Positions 17,270 through 26,941 of a stretch of 64,000 nucleotides of DNA are shown one piece after another. Position 1 is the stretch's first letter, and the number at the start of each line of letters is the position of its first letter. The DNA lies in NCBI GenBank assembly GCA_045226255.1, contig JBGVCG010000029.1, positions 15,836 to 79,835 on the forward strand, read 5' to 3'. A program made the position numbers and the translations under genes. Under the pieces are notes generated by a model. It was not told the origin of the DNA, did no database searches, and saw only the letters and a list, made by a program, of their open reading frames with translations. The stretch comes from UBA1181 sp045226255. Lineage in GTDB: Bacteria > Bacteroidota > Bacteroidia > Bacteroidales > Paludibacteraceae.

Positions 17270-17935
17270 TCAAGCACAAGCGTCACTTAATTTGTTTACC
17301 ACATTCTCATCCAAGACATTCACTTGTAGTTGTCGATAGATATCCAAGGCGCCTGCCATAAGTGTTTCGGGTTCGACCTTGCCGGTGTCCTTCATATCCT
17401 CCAGAAGGATGAGCAATTTTACTTGTTTAGTATCGAGTTCATCGTTACTGATAGAATCGATGGAGGAGATTATCTCTTTTGCTCTTTCAATGAATTTCTT
17501 CATCAAGTAAATGATTCGCTTTACCTCGTGATTGTATTGTAAGTCGATATAACTGACGATTTCCAACTCAGTCGAATCTTTCGGTTCTCCCTCAATCGGA
17601 ACGGTTCTTTCCACTTCTTCCGAGCAATCAACATATAAGTCACAAAGTTTTTGATATTCTTCGCAGAGCGTTTCGGCGTGTCCAAAACTCCCATTCTTAA
17701 TCATTTCTTTGTTTCTGGCTTCCAGTTGATGGTAAAAATCTTCGAATTCAAAGAATGGACGGTCGGCAATGATAATATCATACAGATCCCTGTATGTTGA
17801 TTCCATCGCAAAATATCTCATATCGAACTCTTCCGTCAGCGTCTTCGGGAACTTGGACAAGTCCCTGTCTCCAAAGAACTTGTCGTATTCCTGGTCGATG
17901 AACTCCTTTGCGCTTATTTGTTTGTTATCTTCCAT
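17270..17935 (-). CDS. hypothetical helical protein, 221 aa, tandem paralogue A
   Basis: Paralogue of the gene at 16564-17232 with the same ends and a diverged centre. It has extra Cys residues (LCEEYQKLCDLYVDCSEEV) that the partner lacks. The gene lies 18 bp after the DUF3945 gene and probably shares its transcript. Its leader lacks the TAACATTAAAA motif. The pattern of conserved ends and diverged middle suggests a conserved binding platform with a variable central face; function unknown. Confidence 0.75.
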   Translation of the reverse strand: MEDNKQISAKEFIDQEYDKFFGDRDLSKFPKTLTEEFDMRYFAMESTYRDLYDIIIADRPFFEFEDFYHQLEARNKEMIKNGSFGHAETLCEEYQKLCDLYVDCSEEVERTVPIEGEPKDSTELEIVSYIDLQYNHEVKRIIYLMKKFIERAKEIISSIDSISNDELDTKQVKLLILLEDMKDTGKVEPETLMAGALDIYRQLQVNVLDENVVNKLSDACA

Positions 17936-17953
17936 ATCGTGAAATATTTATTG

Positions 17954-19996
17954 TCACATTTTTCTCTTGATGGTCTCCTTCTTCTCCGTGGTTTCGGTCT
18001 CGCTGAAGTCGAGCGCCTTCCTCTTGGTCTTCGTCTCGCTGACCTTCACCTCCTCCTTTGGACCGTCGTTGGACTCGGTCTGCTTGGACATGACCTTCGC
18101 GTCCTTGTCCTGCTTCAGTTCCTCCGTCCTTTCGCCGAAGTTGTTGTTGCGAACCTGCGCCTTGAAGTCGTTGTCGATGTGCTTCAGCTGTAACAGCTGG
18201 CCGTTCTTGTGCGGTGACATGACAACCCATCCGTTGAACTTCTGTCCCGCGTCGTCCTTCAGGTTCTCCAGATGGACGGGCTCACCGAGCTGTATCTTCC
18301 TCAGTTCCTCCCTTGAGCACTGCTCCTTGATGAACTTCGGCAACTTGATCCTGTTCGGGTCGCACGAGAAAAGCTTGTTGGTGTCCTTGTCCAGACCCAC
18401 CAGTCTGTACTTCACCTTGCCGTCGTCCTGTGTGAAGGGTACGAGGTGGTTCAGTTGTCCGTATCTCTTCAGCATCTCCTTGTCGGCCTTCGTGAACTCG
18501 ATGTCGCCGAGCGTCTGCCTCTTGTCAATGCTCTTTAGCGGCACGGCCTTGAGGGAGTTGAAGACGACGTTGTTCTTCGAATCCTTCGAGAGGTAGAGCT
18601 TGAAGCTCCTTGATACCTGCTCGCCCTTCCTGTTCTTGCCGGTCACGGTGATCAGGCTTGTCGTGCCGTAGAGCCTGAGCGCCTCGATATTCTTCTTGGA
18701 GAGGCTCTTTTGGGTGAGTCCGAAATCCTTCAGCTGGTTCCATGGAATGTCCTCCATGGCTATCTTCCTGTCATCCGCCGTGGTGATGGCCGCCTGGATG
18801 TGCATGTTGGGCTGTTCCTTGCGCGCCACGGAGGTGTGGTCCATAGTATCTGTGTAATAGTCGCTCAGACTGTCGCCGCCTATCCTCTCACTGCTTTTCG
18901 CGTCCGCGGCGATCGTCTCGATGAGGTGCGACCTCCTCGTGAGCGAGGTGGCGTAACTTCCGATGTTCTGCGGCATGGCGACGGCAGAACCCATGACGGG
19001 TTCCAGTTTTTCGAGGAGTTCCTTACGGCTGGCGTGGTGGGAGACGAACATGGAGATCTTCTTCTCCCCGTCCGGCAGGTTCTCCTCGGCCTTGACCTGT
19101 CCCATGAGTTTCCCCCGCTCTTCCGACTTCGCGTATTCGAGGAACTCCTGCGGGGTGAGTATCTTCACCTGAACGTCGTCGCCGTTCTCGACAACGATGG
19201 AGAAGCATGAACCGTCGTTCTTGACGCTCTTCCTATCCTCCTCCTTAATCACCGTCTCCTCTTCCTTCGTGTCCTCCTGTTCGACCTTGGAGCGTGTCTC
19301 GACACCTTGTATTATCTTGCTCTCCTCGGCCTTCACCTCGTCGACGAGCTTGTCCCTTTCCTTCAGGTTGTGCCTGCGCATGAAGATGGAATCGAACAGG
19401 ACGAGGAACGGGTCCCTCTCATGGGAGGTGTTGTTCCAGACCCTCTCCTTCGCCTTCTTGGCGGCCTCCTCGGCCTTATATTTTAATATGTTATTGTTTA
19501 TATCCTTCTTCACGCCCTCCAGTTCGTCCACCTTGTCCCATACTACTCTGATGTCCGCCTCCCTGTCCTTGCCTTCGGCGCGGAGGCTCTTGGTCTCCCG
19601 CTTGCAGGCTTCCGACATCTCCTGTAGCGCCTCCTTGTCTTCCATCGCGGAGTTCAGACGACGGACCAGCGGGTTGGCGCCATCCGACATGCTTATCTTC
19701 TCCGCCTTGATCTGATCCTTTAACCTATTAATCTTAAGGTCTGTCTCGGCCTTATCATTGTCCAAGCCGTCTATCTTCTTGTCCAGGGCGGCGCGGCGCT
19801 CCTCCCATTTCTTATAGTCCTTTTCAAGCGACTCCAGAACTTTCCTCACTTCGGCCAACTTGGCGTTGAGGGCAGTGAAACTCTCCTCCCTCTCCTTCTC
19901 ACTGAAGGGGGCGCCGGACGAAACCTTCTCCCTGATCTCCTTGATGGCTTCATCGTAGTTCTTTTCACCTTTTATTTCCAAATTGTTCTCGCTCAT
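17954..19996 (-). CDS. coiled-coil DUF4099/DUF3945 protein with LDFSE tail, 680 aa
   Basis: Residues 1-240 are long charged coiled coils. About 417-450 is a DUF4099-like module (IPWNQLKDFGLTQKSLSKKN). About 455-615 resembles DUF3945, with repeated strands such as FTKADKEMLKRYGQLNHLVPF. The last 25 residues contain RKALDFSE and end KRKM, a tail shared with two proteins at 57-58.7 kb. DUF3945 proteins are common on Bacteroidetes mobile elements and may act on transferred DNA; no reaction is known. The promoter region holds a near copy (20064-20081) of the 18-bp palindrome found before the adhesin and T4SS genes, so co-control is likely. Confidence 0.8.
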   Translation of the reverse strand: MSENNLEIKGEKNYDEAIKEIREKVSSGAPFSEKEREESFTALNAKLAEVRKVLESLEKDYKKWEERRAALDKKIDGLDNDKAETDLKINRLKDQIKAEKISMSDGANPLVRRLNSAMEDKEALQEMSEACKRETKSLRAEGKDREADIRVVWDKVDELEGVKKDINNNILKYKAEEAAKKAKERVWNNTSHERDPFLVLFDSIFMRRHNLKERDKLVDEVKAEESKIIQGVETRSKVEQEDTKEEETVIKEEDRKSVKNDGSCFSIVVENGDDVQVKILTPQEFLEYAKSEERGKLMGQVKAEENLPDGEKKISMFVSHHASRKELLEKLEPVMGSAVAMPQNIGSYATSLTRRSHLIETIAADAKSSERIGGDSLSDYYTDTMDHTSVARKEQPNMHIQAAITTADDRKIAMEDIPWNQLKDFGLTQKSLSKKNIEALRLYGTTSLITVTGKNRKGEQVSRSFKLYLSKDSKNNVVFNSLKAVPLKSIDKRQTLGDIEFTKADKEMLKRYGQLNHLVPFTQDDGKVKYRLVGLDKDTNKLFSCDPNRIKLPKFIKEQCSREELRKIQLGEPVHLENLKDDAGQKFNGWVVMSPHKNGQLLQLKHIDNDFKAQVRNNNFGERTEELKQDKDAKVMSKQTESNDGPKEEVKVSETKTKRKALDFSETETTEKKETIKRKM

Positions 19997-20063
19997 AATT
20001 TTAAACTATTGAATTACAAAAATATAATATTACTTTTAAAAACAAAAAAAATATTTTATAATT

Positions 20064-20081
20064 TTTGGGAAACAACCCGAA
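20064..20081. promoter_or_regulatory. palindromic operator, variant copy
   Basis: TTTGGGAAACAACCCGAA matches 15 of 18 positions of the TTTGGGAAATATCCCAAA palindrome at 31211 and 46232. It lies seven bp beyond the stop of the XRE-like regulator and upstream of the DUF3945 gene. Confidence 0.6.
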
Positions 20082-20087
20082 TATTTT

Positions 20088-20432
20088 TTATATTTTTTCT
20101 CTGTTGAAGTCATACTTTTCTTCGGGATCTTCGATGGGAGGTATCTCCTCAATTTCGAAATCCTCCGTGAAGAGCAGACGGATGTCTATATCCCTTTCGA
20201 GCAGGAAGAGCAGCAGTTTGTAGACGATGGACGGGTCGGCGGTCTTGATACCCGTCTCGAAGTCCGTCAGGCGGTCGAGCGATATGCCGATTTCTCCGCC
20301 CATCTTGGTCTGTGTCTTCCTGAAGACTTTTTTGCGTATCAGCGCGAAGCGCTTCGCTATCAGTTTCCTCATTTCCACCGAATCCATGTCCAGCGGGATG
20401 AGTTTTCGACTAAAATCATCAATCAATTCCAT
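20088..20432 (-). CDS. XRE-like helix-turn-helix regulator, 114 aa
   Basis: Residues about 20-75 fit a lambda-repressor-type HTH: MRKLIAKRFALIRKKVFRKT, then QTKMGGEIGISLDRLTDFE as the turn and recognition helix, then GIKTADPSIVYKLLLFLL. The C-terminus is short and acidic. The gene is four bp from the coupling-protein stop and directly precedes an operator-like palindrome. It is the best candidate in the window for the repressor that binds the shared 18-bp palindrome at the adhesin and T4SS promoters. No separate effector domain is visible. Confidence 0.75.
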   Translation of the reverse strand: MELIDDFSRKLIPLDMDSVEMRKLIAKRFALIRKKVFRKTQTKMGGEIGISLDRLTDFETGIKTADPSIVYKLLLFLLERDIDIRLLFTEDFEIEEIPPIEDPEEKYDFNREKI

Positions 20433-20435
20433 TTT

Positions 20436-23270
20436 CTATTCGCTATCCTCCATTAATTTTTCGGCTTCCTCCTGCAATCCTATCCTCACGAGTTCGTCCA
20501 CCTCCTTGAGCTTGTTCGCCTTCAGTCGGCGGTACCATAGGTCGTCGTGGTGGTTGAAGTACAGGTCCTGAAGCTGTCTTTTAATCAATTCCTTTATTTC
20601 GTTTCTAACTCTGTCGCTGTTCTTGTCGAGGATATCCTTCATCTTCTCGTCCCTTATCTTCTGCATCTGCGGTTCGAGCGACATGAAGCGCTCGAAGAGT
20701 TCCCTCATGAAGGCGACGTACCTGCCGCACTCCGCCATGGCGTCGTCCCCCGTGGTGCTTTCCGACATGTCGCCGGCCTTCTCCAGGGCGAGGTCGATGT
20801 GCTGCGAGAGGGTCCTTCCCTTGAACTCGTAGCCTTCGGCCAAGTCCGACGACTCGGCCTCGATCCACTCCTTCATGGATTCCTTCCTGAACTTGGTCAT
20901 GCTCTGCTTTATCCTCTTCTTCACCTCGTCGAGATGTTTGGACGGGTCGTTCTTGTACTTCTGCGAGTACATCATGGATATGATCGTCTGCAGTTCGCCC
21001 TCGTGAACCATGAGGGCGTTCTTCCACTCGGCGGCTTTCGCCCTCAGGTAGCCGAGCATCCTCGGCGACTTAGCGCCGTCCGGCGTGAATACGGTGGAGA
21101 TGAACTTCCTCACGTCGATGCTCTTGTCGTTCGGGAATGCCTCCATCTCCGCCTTGGCCGGCATACCGGCCGTCCTCAGCAATACCTCCGCCATGTAGTT
21201 CTCCGGGTCGGAGAGGAAATCTATGAGCTCCCGCCTGATTCTCAGGCACACGCCGGGCGTGTCGAACGAGTACATCGTCGGAAGGGGTCTGTACAGGCTT
21301 TCCTCCTCCTTTATCTTGTCCCCGTTGATGAGCAGCTTGGCGAAGAACCGCTTCTCGGAGATCTCCTGTCCGAAGTTGTCGGACACGGTGCCCACGAAGT
21401 TACCCTGCGTCAGGGTCGATATCTTGCTCGCGGGTATGATGAGGTCGTTCTGCTCGCTGATGCTCACGCTCTCGCCGGAGTCGGATGTGGAGACGCTCTT
21501 GCGCTTCTGCTTGTTGCGTCCGAACTGCGCCTCCAGCGACTTGGCCGTCTCTCCCGTGACGAGACCCGCGAAGGTGTTGCCTATCGTGTTGATGATGGCG
21601 GTGGCCTCCTTGTCGCCGTAGTCCCTCTTCAATTGCGAGAAGTCCTGGTAACCGAGCACGACGGCCACCTTGTTGCTTCTTGCCGTGGCGATGAGGTTGT
21701 CCAGACCTCGGAAGTACATGGTCGGAAGCTCGTCGATGATCAGGGTTATCTTATGCTGTTTCTTCTTGTTGATGATTTTCACTATTCGTCCGTTGTACAG
21801 ACCCAGGGCGGTGGCGTAGATGTCCTTCTTCTCGGGGTTATTGCCCACGCAAAGCACTTTCGGCTCCTCCGGGTTGTTCAGGTCGAGCGTGAAGTCGTTG
21901 CCCGTCATCACCCAATAAAGTTGTGGTGAGGAGATACGGGAAAGAGGTATCCTGACGGACGCGATTTGTCCCTGCAACTGGTCCTGCGCCCCGCCTTCCC
22001 ATGCCTCGAAGAAGGCGGCCATGTAGTTGTTGAGTTCAGGGTAGACGCTCATCATCGGGATGCAGTCCTTGTAGGAACTGTTCACGAGCTCCACCACGTG
22101 CGGGAGGGTGCAGTACTTGCCGCCCTCCACCTTCTTCAGGTACCAGATGCAGGATGTCAGGTAGTTGATAGGAGACTCGACGAAGAAGTCGCCCTGTTTC
22201 TGCGCCCAGCTCTTGTTCAGGTTGAGCATGATGGTGTAGGCGCTGTCGTAGGCGTCCGTTATCTCGTGCAGGAAGTTCGCGTCGATCGGGTTACAGCGGT
22301 AGCTCTTGCGGGGGTCGTCGAAGTTGATGACGCAGAATTTCGGCTTTTTCCCATATTTTTCCCTGAACTCCTCCTGATGCCACAGCATGTGGTTGTATAC
22401 GATGGTGGATAGGTCGGGGAACTTGAAGTCGTAGCAGTACATGCAGAAGCCTTTGGCCAGATGCTGGCGGATGACCTCGTTGATGACGGCGAAGCTCTTA
22501 CCGGATCCGGGCGTTCCGATGACCTGCGTGGCGCGGAACGGGTTGACGAGGTTGATCCATCCCTTCATTATCTTGCCTTGGTACTTGAACTCGGTCCTCC
22601 AGTTGACGGAGTATTCGTCGGAGATCTTCTCCTGGCATTGCAGGAAGGATTCCTGCAGGTCGTTGTTGGCGTCGCTGTCGTCCACGCTGAAGTCCTTGTT
22701 CATGCTATGTATGAGGTCCGCACCCAGCAGCGTGTAGAGGATTCCCAGCAGGCTCATCGCCAGATAGAGCAGGAATCCCACTATATAGAGCGCTCCCCCC
22801 TTCGGGAAGAGGAGAAGGGGCAGGGGGGATATGAGCACGAGGAAGACGCCGAGGCAGAGCGCGCTCTGTCCCTCGATCCTCTCCCTCTTCTTCTCCAGCA
22901 CGGGCTTTCCGTTCTTGTCGCTCGTGCTCTCATACTCGAATTCGGGATGTAAGCCGAATTTTACGAGCAAAGGTATCAGCCACCGCATGAGGATGGGTGG
23001 CGCGTATTTCGATGTCTTCGGCCTGCGGTGGCCCCATGCGTATAGCAATATCAGGACCAGCGCCCCCACCAATGTTATATAAGGGGTGGAGAATATGGCG
23101 AGCTTGTTCTCGAAAAAGTCGATGACCCAATGTGTCTCGTCCGCCCCGCCCACACCGGCCACGCACGGATAACCATACCATAATATATTAAGGATATAGA
23201 TGAAGGCTCCGCTGCCGAGCAGCATGAAGTTGTTCTTCGATATCCCGTCTTCCTGTTGTATCGATCCCAT
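20436..23270 (-). CDS. mobC: type IV coupling protein (VirD4/TraG family, MobC of Bacteroides elements)
   Basis: 944 aa. Four hydrophobic segments lie in the first 190 residues (two near 15-85, two near 130-185), anchoring it in the inner membrane. Walker A is GTPGSGKSF at about 250 and Walker B LIIDELPTMYF at about 508, followed by NKVAVVLGYQDFSQLKRDYG, the typical VirD4 arginine/glutamine region. The C-terminal 300 residues are helical and charged. It links the relaxosome to the secretion channel. It follows the relaxase by 9 bp, as usual in Bacteroides mobilisation modules. It is longer than many family members because of the C-terminal extension. Confidence 0.92.
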   Translation of the reverse strand: MGSIQQEDGISKNNFMLLGSGAFIYILNILWYGYPCVAGVGGADETHWVIDFFENKLAIFSTPYITLVGALVLILLYAWGHRRPKTSKYAPPILMRWLIPLLVKFGLHPEFEYESTSDKNGKPVLEKKRERIEGQSALCLGVFLVLISPLPLLLFPKGGALYIVGFLLYLAMSLLGILYTLLGADLIHSMNKDFSVDDSDANNDLQESFLQCQEKISDEYSVNWRTEFKYQGKIMKGWINLVNPFRATQVIGTPGSGKSFAVINEVIRQHLAKGFCMYCYDFKFPDLSTIVYNHMLWHQEEFREKYGKKPKFCVINFDDPRKSYRCNPIDANFLHEITDAYDSAYTIMLNLNKSWAQKQGDFFVESPINYLTSCIWYLKKVEGGKYCTLPHVVELVNSSYKDCIPMMSVYPELNNYMAAFFEAWEGGAQDQLQGQIASVRIPLSRISSPQLYWVMTGNDFTLDLNNPEEPKVLCVGNNPEKKDIYATALGLYNGRIVKIINKKKQHKITLIIDELPTMYFRGLDNLIATARSNKVAVVLGYQDFSQLKRDYGDKEATAIINTIGNTFAGLVTGETAKSLEAQFGRNKQKRKSVSTSDSGESVSISEQNDLIIPASKISTLTQGNFVGTVSDNFGQEISEKRFFAKLLINGDKIKEEESLYRPLPTMYSFDTPGVCLRIRRELIDFLSDPENYMAEVLLRTAGMPAKAEMEAFPNDKSIDVRKFISTVFTPDGAKSPRMLGYLRAKAAEWKNALMVHEGELQTIISMMYSQKYKNDPSKHLDEVKKRIKQSMTKFRKESMKEWIEAESSDLAEGYEFKGRTLSQHIDLALEKAGDMSESTTGDDAMAECGRYVAFMRELFERFMSLEPQMQKIRDEKMKDILDKNSDRVRNEIKELIKRQLQDLYFNHHDDLWYRRLKANKLKEVDELVRIGLQEEAEKLMEDSE

Positions 23271-23279
23271 AGGCTAATT

Positions 23280-26200
23280 TTATTTATTTCCCAAATTTAC
23301 ATTATTTTTTCCAATATCATTTATATTTTCATCTTTTAATAAGCGTACAGCCACAGCGAGCGAATTGCCGCGTGTAAGCTCCATCAGGATTTTCTCCATC
23401 TGCTTCTCTGTGCTGTCGATGGGTTCATCCACAGTGGGAGGCGGCAGCTTGATGTCCTTCTCGCCCGCGTACCGGGCCACAAGGCGGGCGACTCGTCCGT
23501 AGTCCACCACCCCACCCTTGCCGGGCTTGGCCGCCTCCTCCATCTTCTCGGCCAGCAGGCGGTTCACCTTGTCCACCTCCTCGATGGTAGAGCCAAGTAG
23601 TCTCTCGTCCCCGTAGTCCTGCGCCCTGGTGATGTTCATCACGGCATAGAGCTTAGGCGTGCCGTAGAGTCCCTTGTCGAGCAGTTGCCGCTTCATCTTC
23701 GGATAGACCTCCATGAAGTTGGATCTGTCGAGCCTGTCGGAGAGTTCCTTCGGAAGTGTCGCCATGGCTTCGACGCTCCGGTTGTTGTAGCGCGACACCT
23801 TGTAGACGGTCGTCCCGCCTTCCTCGAAGGGATGGATGACGAAACCGCGGTAAAGCAGCGAACGTACCATCTCGTCCGCCGTGCGGGTGGAGATGGAGCT
23901 GAGTATGGACGCTGTGCGTGTCGCCACTCCCACCGCCTTGGCCTTGTCCTGTTCGGATTGGCCTAAGAAAGAAAGGGCGGCCGAATGCCTGCCGTCCATC
24001 GTCTTGGCACCGGATAGATAGTCCTTCACGAAATCCCGCTCTTTCTTGGTGAAAGGTTGAACGCTCCAATCCGACGGTGTGGCTTCGAGTGGCGGAATCC
24101 TGAAACCTGTTTTCTCCGTCAAGGAAGAAAAGGCTTTTGATGACGGGACGGAGAAATCTGGTTTCCTGTCGTAGGAGAAGTGGAGATCCTCTCCTCTTCC
24201 GGCGACGTTTATCTCCATGCGTTTCAAAAACTCCGTCCTCCTGATAGGCTCCTCGATGCGTGAAGCGAAACGGAGTGAGAGTTCGATGCGTGACAGCACC
24301 GCCTTCTCCTCCCTTTTCTCCACTTCGGGCAGGATAGTGTCCAGCTGGTACCTCTTATATTTATCGAAGATGGCGCCCGCGGTCTCCTCCGACACGCCCA
24401 TGGCCTGAGCGGCCGCAGGCACCATGTCGCCACGTACCCGTTCCATGTTCTTAATGAAGACGGATTCTATCTCTCCGGAGGACTTCAGGGCTTCGTTCCT
24501 TACAGTCCGGACGGACGCGGAGAAGCGACGCACGGCGTCGTCGCTTATGCAGCTCCTCCTTGTCTCCCCGTCCAATAGGTCGAGCATACCGAGCCATTCG
24601 CCCCTCACCTTTGTGGCGTCACCGCCACCGGTCAGCTCCTTGACGAAGCTCCTTTCGGCTTTGCCGAGTGGAGCGAGGTCGACCGATGGGGTCACCGCCT
24701 CCCCGACGGGTTCCCTTCCTTCCCTCAGGGTTCCGTCCATGTCGGATGCCTGACGGAAGGACAGAAATACATCCGGTTTACGTTCGGACGAGTAGATGAG
24801 GTTTCCCTCCCCCACTTCCATGACCGATATGCCCATCCTCTTCATAAGGTCCACCCTACCCTGGTCGCCGTCCTTCATGAGCATGGCGAACTTGAGCGCC
24901 GTGACAATCTGCGTCTGCTGGTAGCCGTTCTCCTTCACTTCGATGCTCGGAAGATTCGCGCGCTTGTAGCGGGCGAACGAGTCGAAGCATCTGGAGGCCT
25001 GCGGTTCGGTGAGCAACATATCCTCCATGAGTCTCGCCTTCATATCCTCCCGCCTTGCGGGTAGGTCCTTGATGAGGTCGCTTTCGAGGTAGTAGTCCGT
25101 CTTTCGGATGTCGTTGTAAAGCGTTGTGAGAAGTTTCACGGCCCGTGTGAACGTCTCTTTTTCCAGCACGCCGCTGTCGAGTTTCCTGTTGTGACTCTCG
25201 ATCGCTGCGGAGAGGTTGCCGAAGGTGTACGCCCTTCCGAGGGCGCTTCCCGAGAATACCTTTCCGTTCAGGTTGTCGATGAAATTGACGCCCACCACCT
25301 TCTCCTCGTTGTCGGTGACGAGGTTCACCTCCACCCCGCGGACACGGAGCGTGCTTTGCAGGTAGTCCATGTCCAACTGCCGGGGTGAGGCGAGGATGGC
25401 GTCTATCTGTGAGGTGATGTATTTCCGGCTGAAGGAGTCCTCCTTCCTTATGTCTGCCGTCATGCCGGAGGCGAGGGCGAACTTGGATTCGAGCTTGGGG
25501 AGGGTGAACTTGTCGCTTATCTGACCGCCACGGATCAGATGTGTGACGAAGTTGCCCTTGGAGTCCACCGCTCCGAACTGGCAGCCGTTAATACGTCTGC
25601 CGTCCTTATCCAGGGTATCGATTCGGTTGCACCGGATGTTGAACTGCGAGAGGATATTGTTGTACTCGTTCATGTTCCTCGGCTTGTAGTTCTCGTCCAC
25701 GAACTTCAGAATGTTGCTTATCTTGTGCTTGAGTTTGTTCAGTGTGGAAGCGTCGCCGGCGTCCAGTCTCGCGAGCTGCTCGATGGCGCTTCCGCTCTTG
25801 ACGATGTAGTCGTTGCGTTTGCGGGAGAGTTTGCCCATCTCCTCGGCCGATAGGTCCTTTGTTTTCTTTTCGCCCTCGTCGCTGAGTCCCATCACCTGCG
25901 CTATCTCTTTGCGGACGCGCTCGCTGCGAAGCTTCTCGTTCGAGTCGTTTATCTTCCTGCGGTTCCTGTCCACGCGTATGCTGATGATATGTATGTGCGT
26001 GCGCTCGATGTCCTCGTGCTTGTAGACGATGTAGGGCTGGGCCCCGTAGCCCATGCCCCGCATGTAGCGGGCGGCCAGTTCGCGGTAGAAGTCGTTCTCC
26101 GCCTCCTCTCCCCTCGCCTCCCTGACAGCCTTCAGCTTGTCGAGGTCCACCTGGTTGAGGTTGAGCGAACAGGAGAAGACGGGTTTCTTGATGACGACGC

Positions 26201-26387
26201 GGCTGTTATTATTACTAGTTGCCTTGCTGCACTGCATCATCATCTTGGCCACCGCCTCCGCCGAGTCGGCCACCTCGTCGTCGAAGTTGCGCATGTCGAT
26301 GGCCGAGGCTTCGCCCTCCGCCACCTTCTCCTCGTTGTAGGCTACGGCGCCCTTGATGAAGTTCCCCGATGTAATTCTCGCAATCAT
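23280..26387 (-). CDS. mobB: relaxase (MobB, MOBP-like)
   Basis: 1035 aa. Motif I Tyr is probably Y17 (IKGAVAYNEEK). Motif III is H124-EDIERT-H131-I-H133-IIS, the three-histidine metal site of HUH relaxases. The relaxase domain covers about 1-300. The remaining 700 residues hold two similar helical blocks, each with a basic stretch, a (R/K)RMxI(S/N)V motif and a KPD(V/F) element (about 520-560 and 725-760), suggesting internal duplication. The protein nicks oriT and pilots the strand into the recipient. It lies between MobA and the coupling protein. A half copy of the 18-bp operator (TTTCCCAAA, 23287-23295) overlaps its last codons. Confidence 0.93.
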   Translation of the reverse strand: MIARITSGNFIKGAVAYNEEKVAEGEASAIDMRNFDDEVADSAEAVAKMMMQCSKATSNNNSRVVIKKPVFSCSLNLNQVDLDKLKAVREARGEEAENDFYRELAARYMRGMGYGAQPYIVYKHEDIERTHIHIISIRVDRNRRKINDSNEKLRSERVRKEIAQVMGLSDEGEKKTKDLSAEEMGKLSRKRNDYIVKSGSAIEQLARLDAGDASTLNKLKHKISNILKFVDENYKPRNMNEYNNILSQFNIRCNRIDTLDKDGRRINGCQFGAVDSKGNFVTHLIRGGQISDKFTLPKLESKFALASGMTADIRKEDSFSRKYITSQIDAILASPRQLDMDYLQSTLRVRGVEVNLVTDNEEKVVGVNFIDNLNGKVFSGSALGRAYTFGNLSAAIESHNRKLDSGVLEKETFTRAVKLLTTLYNDIRKTDYYLESDLIKDLPARREDMKARLMEDMLLTEPQASRCFDSFARYKRANLPSIEVKENGYQQTQIVTALKFAMLMKDGDQGRVDLMKRMGISVMEVGEGNLIYSSERKPDVFLSFRQASDMDGTLREGREPVGEAVTPSVDLAPLGKAERSFVKELTGGGDATKVRGEWLGMLDLLDGETRRSCISDDAVRRFSASVRTVRNEALKSSGEIESVFIKNMERVRGDMVPAAAQAMGVSEETAGAIFDKYKRYQLDTILPEVEKREEKAVLSRIELSLRFASRIEEPIRRTEFLKRMEINVAGRGEDLHFSYDRKPDFSVPSSKAFSSLTEKTGFRIPPLEATPSDWSVQPFTKKERDFVKDYLSGAKTMDGRHSAALSFLGQSEQDKAKAVGVATRTASILSSISTRTADEMVRSLLYRGFVIHPFEEGGTTVYKVSRYNNRSVEAMATLPKELSDRLDRSNFMEVYPKMKRQLLDKGLYGTPKLYAVMNITRAQDYGDERLLGSTIEEVDKVNRLLAEKMEEAAKPGKGGVVDYGRVARLVARYAGEKDIKLPPPTVDEPIDSTEKQMEKILMELTRGNSLAVAVRLLKDENINDIGKNNVNLGNK
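23287..23295. promoter_or_regulatory. possible half operator before the coupling-protein gene
   Basis: On the leftward strand TTTGGGAAATA matches the first 11 positions of the 18-bp palindrome, about 20 bp before the coupling-protein ATG. It lies within the relaxase 3' end and may be chance. Confidence 0.25.
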
Positions 26388-26516
26388 AAAAAGAATAGAA
26401 TTTTATATATTTTTTTATATACATAATCATATATACAAGCGTATATATTTATATATATTTTCCTCTTTAATCCACGTTAAAAATATAATGTTTCATATAC
26501 AATATTATATATGGTA

Positions 26517-26915
26517 TTATATTTTTTTCATTATATTATAGGACTTTTTCAGCAGCTCGTCGCTCCTTTCCTTCAGCAAAGGAAGGATGCTTTTCACCTC
26601 TTCCAGGCTCCTTTTTATCTCCCCTTCGGTGGCGGAATAACCCAGCGTGTTCACCGCCTTGGCGATCTGGTTGAGGTTGCTCGTGGCGTTGATGAGGAGG
26701 TTCCTGTGTTTAAGCAGCTCATCGAACAACTCGGAGTCGATGTTCTGGATCTTCTCGATACGCCCGTAGTAGTGCAGCATCTCGCAGAGGAACTGCACCT
26801 TGCTCCGGCACCCGCTCCGCCGGTAGCACTCACGGAAGAGAGCCGCCTTCTCGGTCGTGAGGTCGAAGTGGAAGGAGACGTACTCCGTCTTGACTTCTTT
26901 ACGTGGTCTTGCCAT
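26517..26915 (-). CDS. mobA: relaxosome accessory protein (MobA of Bacteroides, MobC/RHH family)
   Basis: 132 aa with a basic start (MARPRKEVKTEYVSFHFDL) and an RHH-like first strand. NLLINATSNLNQIAKAVN at about 83-100 is the hallmark of the bacterial mobilisation MobC family (PF05713). It binds oriT and helps the relaxase melt DNA. The candidate oriT lies immediately upstream (26942-27050). Its leader CTAACGCTTAAATT is a variant of the dispersed leader motif. A 129-bp AT-rich gap with many TATA steps separates it from the relaxase. Confidence 0.9.
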   Translation of the reverse strand: MARPRKEVKTEYVSFHFDLTTEKAALFRECYRRSGCRSKVQFLCEMLHYYGRIEKIQNIDSELFDELLKHRNLLINATSNLNQIAKAVNTLGYSATEGEIKRSLEEVKSILPLLKERSDELLKKSYNIMKKI

Positions 26916-26923
26916 GTCTTTCC

Positions 26924-26937
26924 AATTTAAGCGTTAG
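26924..26937 (-). promoter_or_regulatory. variant leader motif before mobA
   Basis: CTAACGCTTAAATT on the mRNA strand, nine nt before the ATG. It has the same CGCT change as the 17.2 kb site. Confidence 0.35.
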
Positions 26938-26941
26938 CGGA

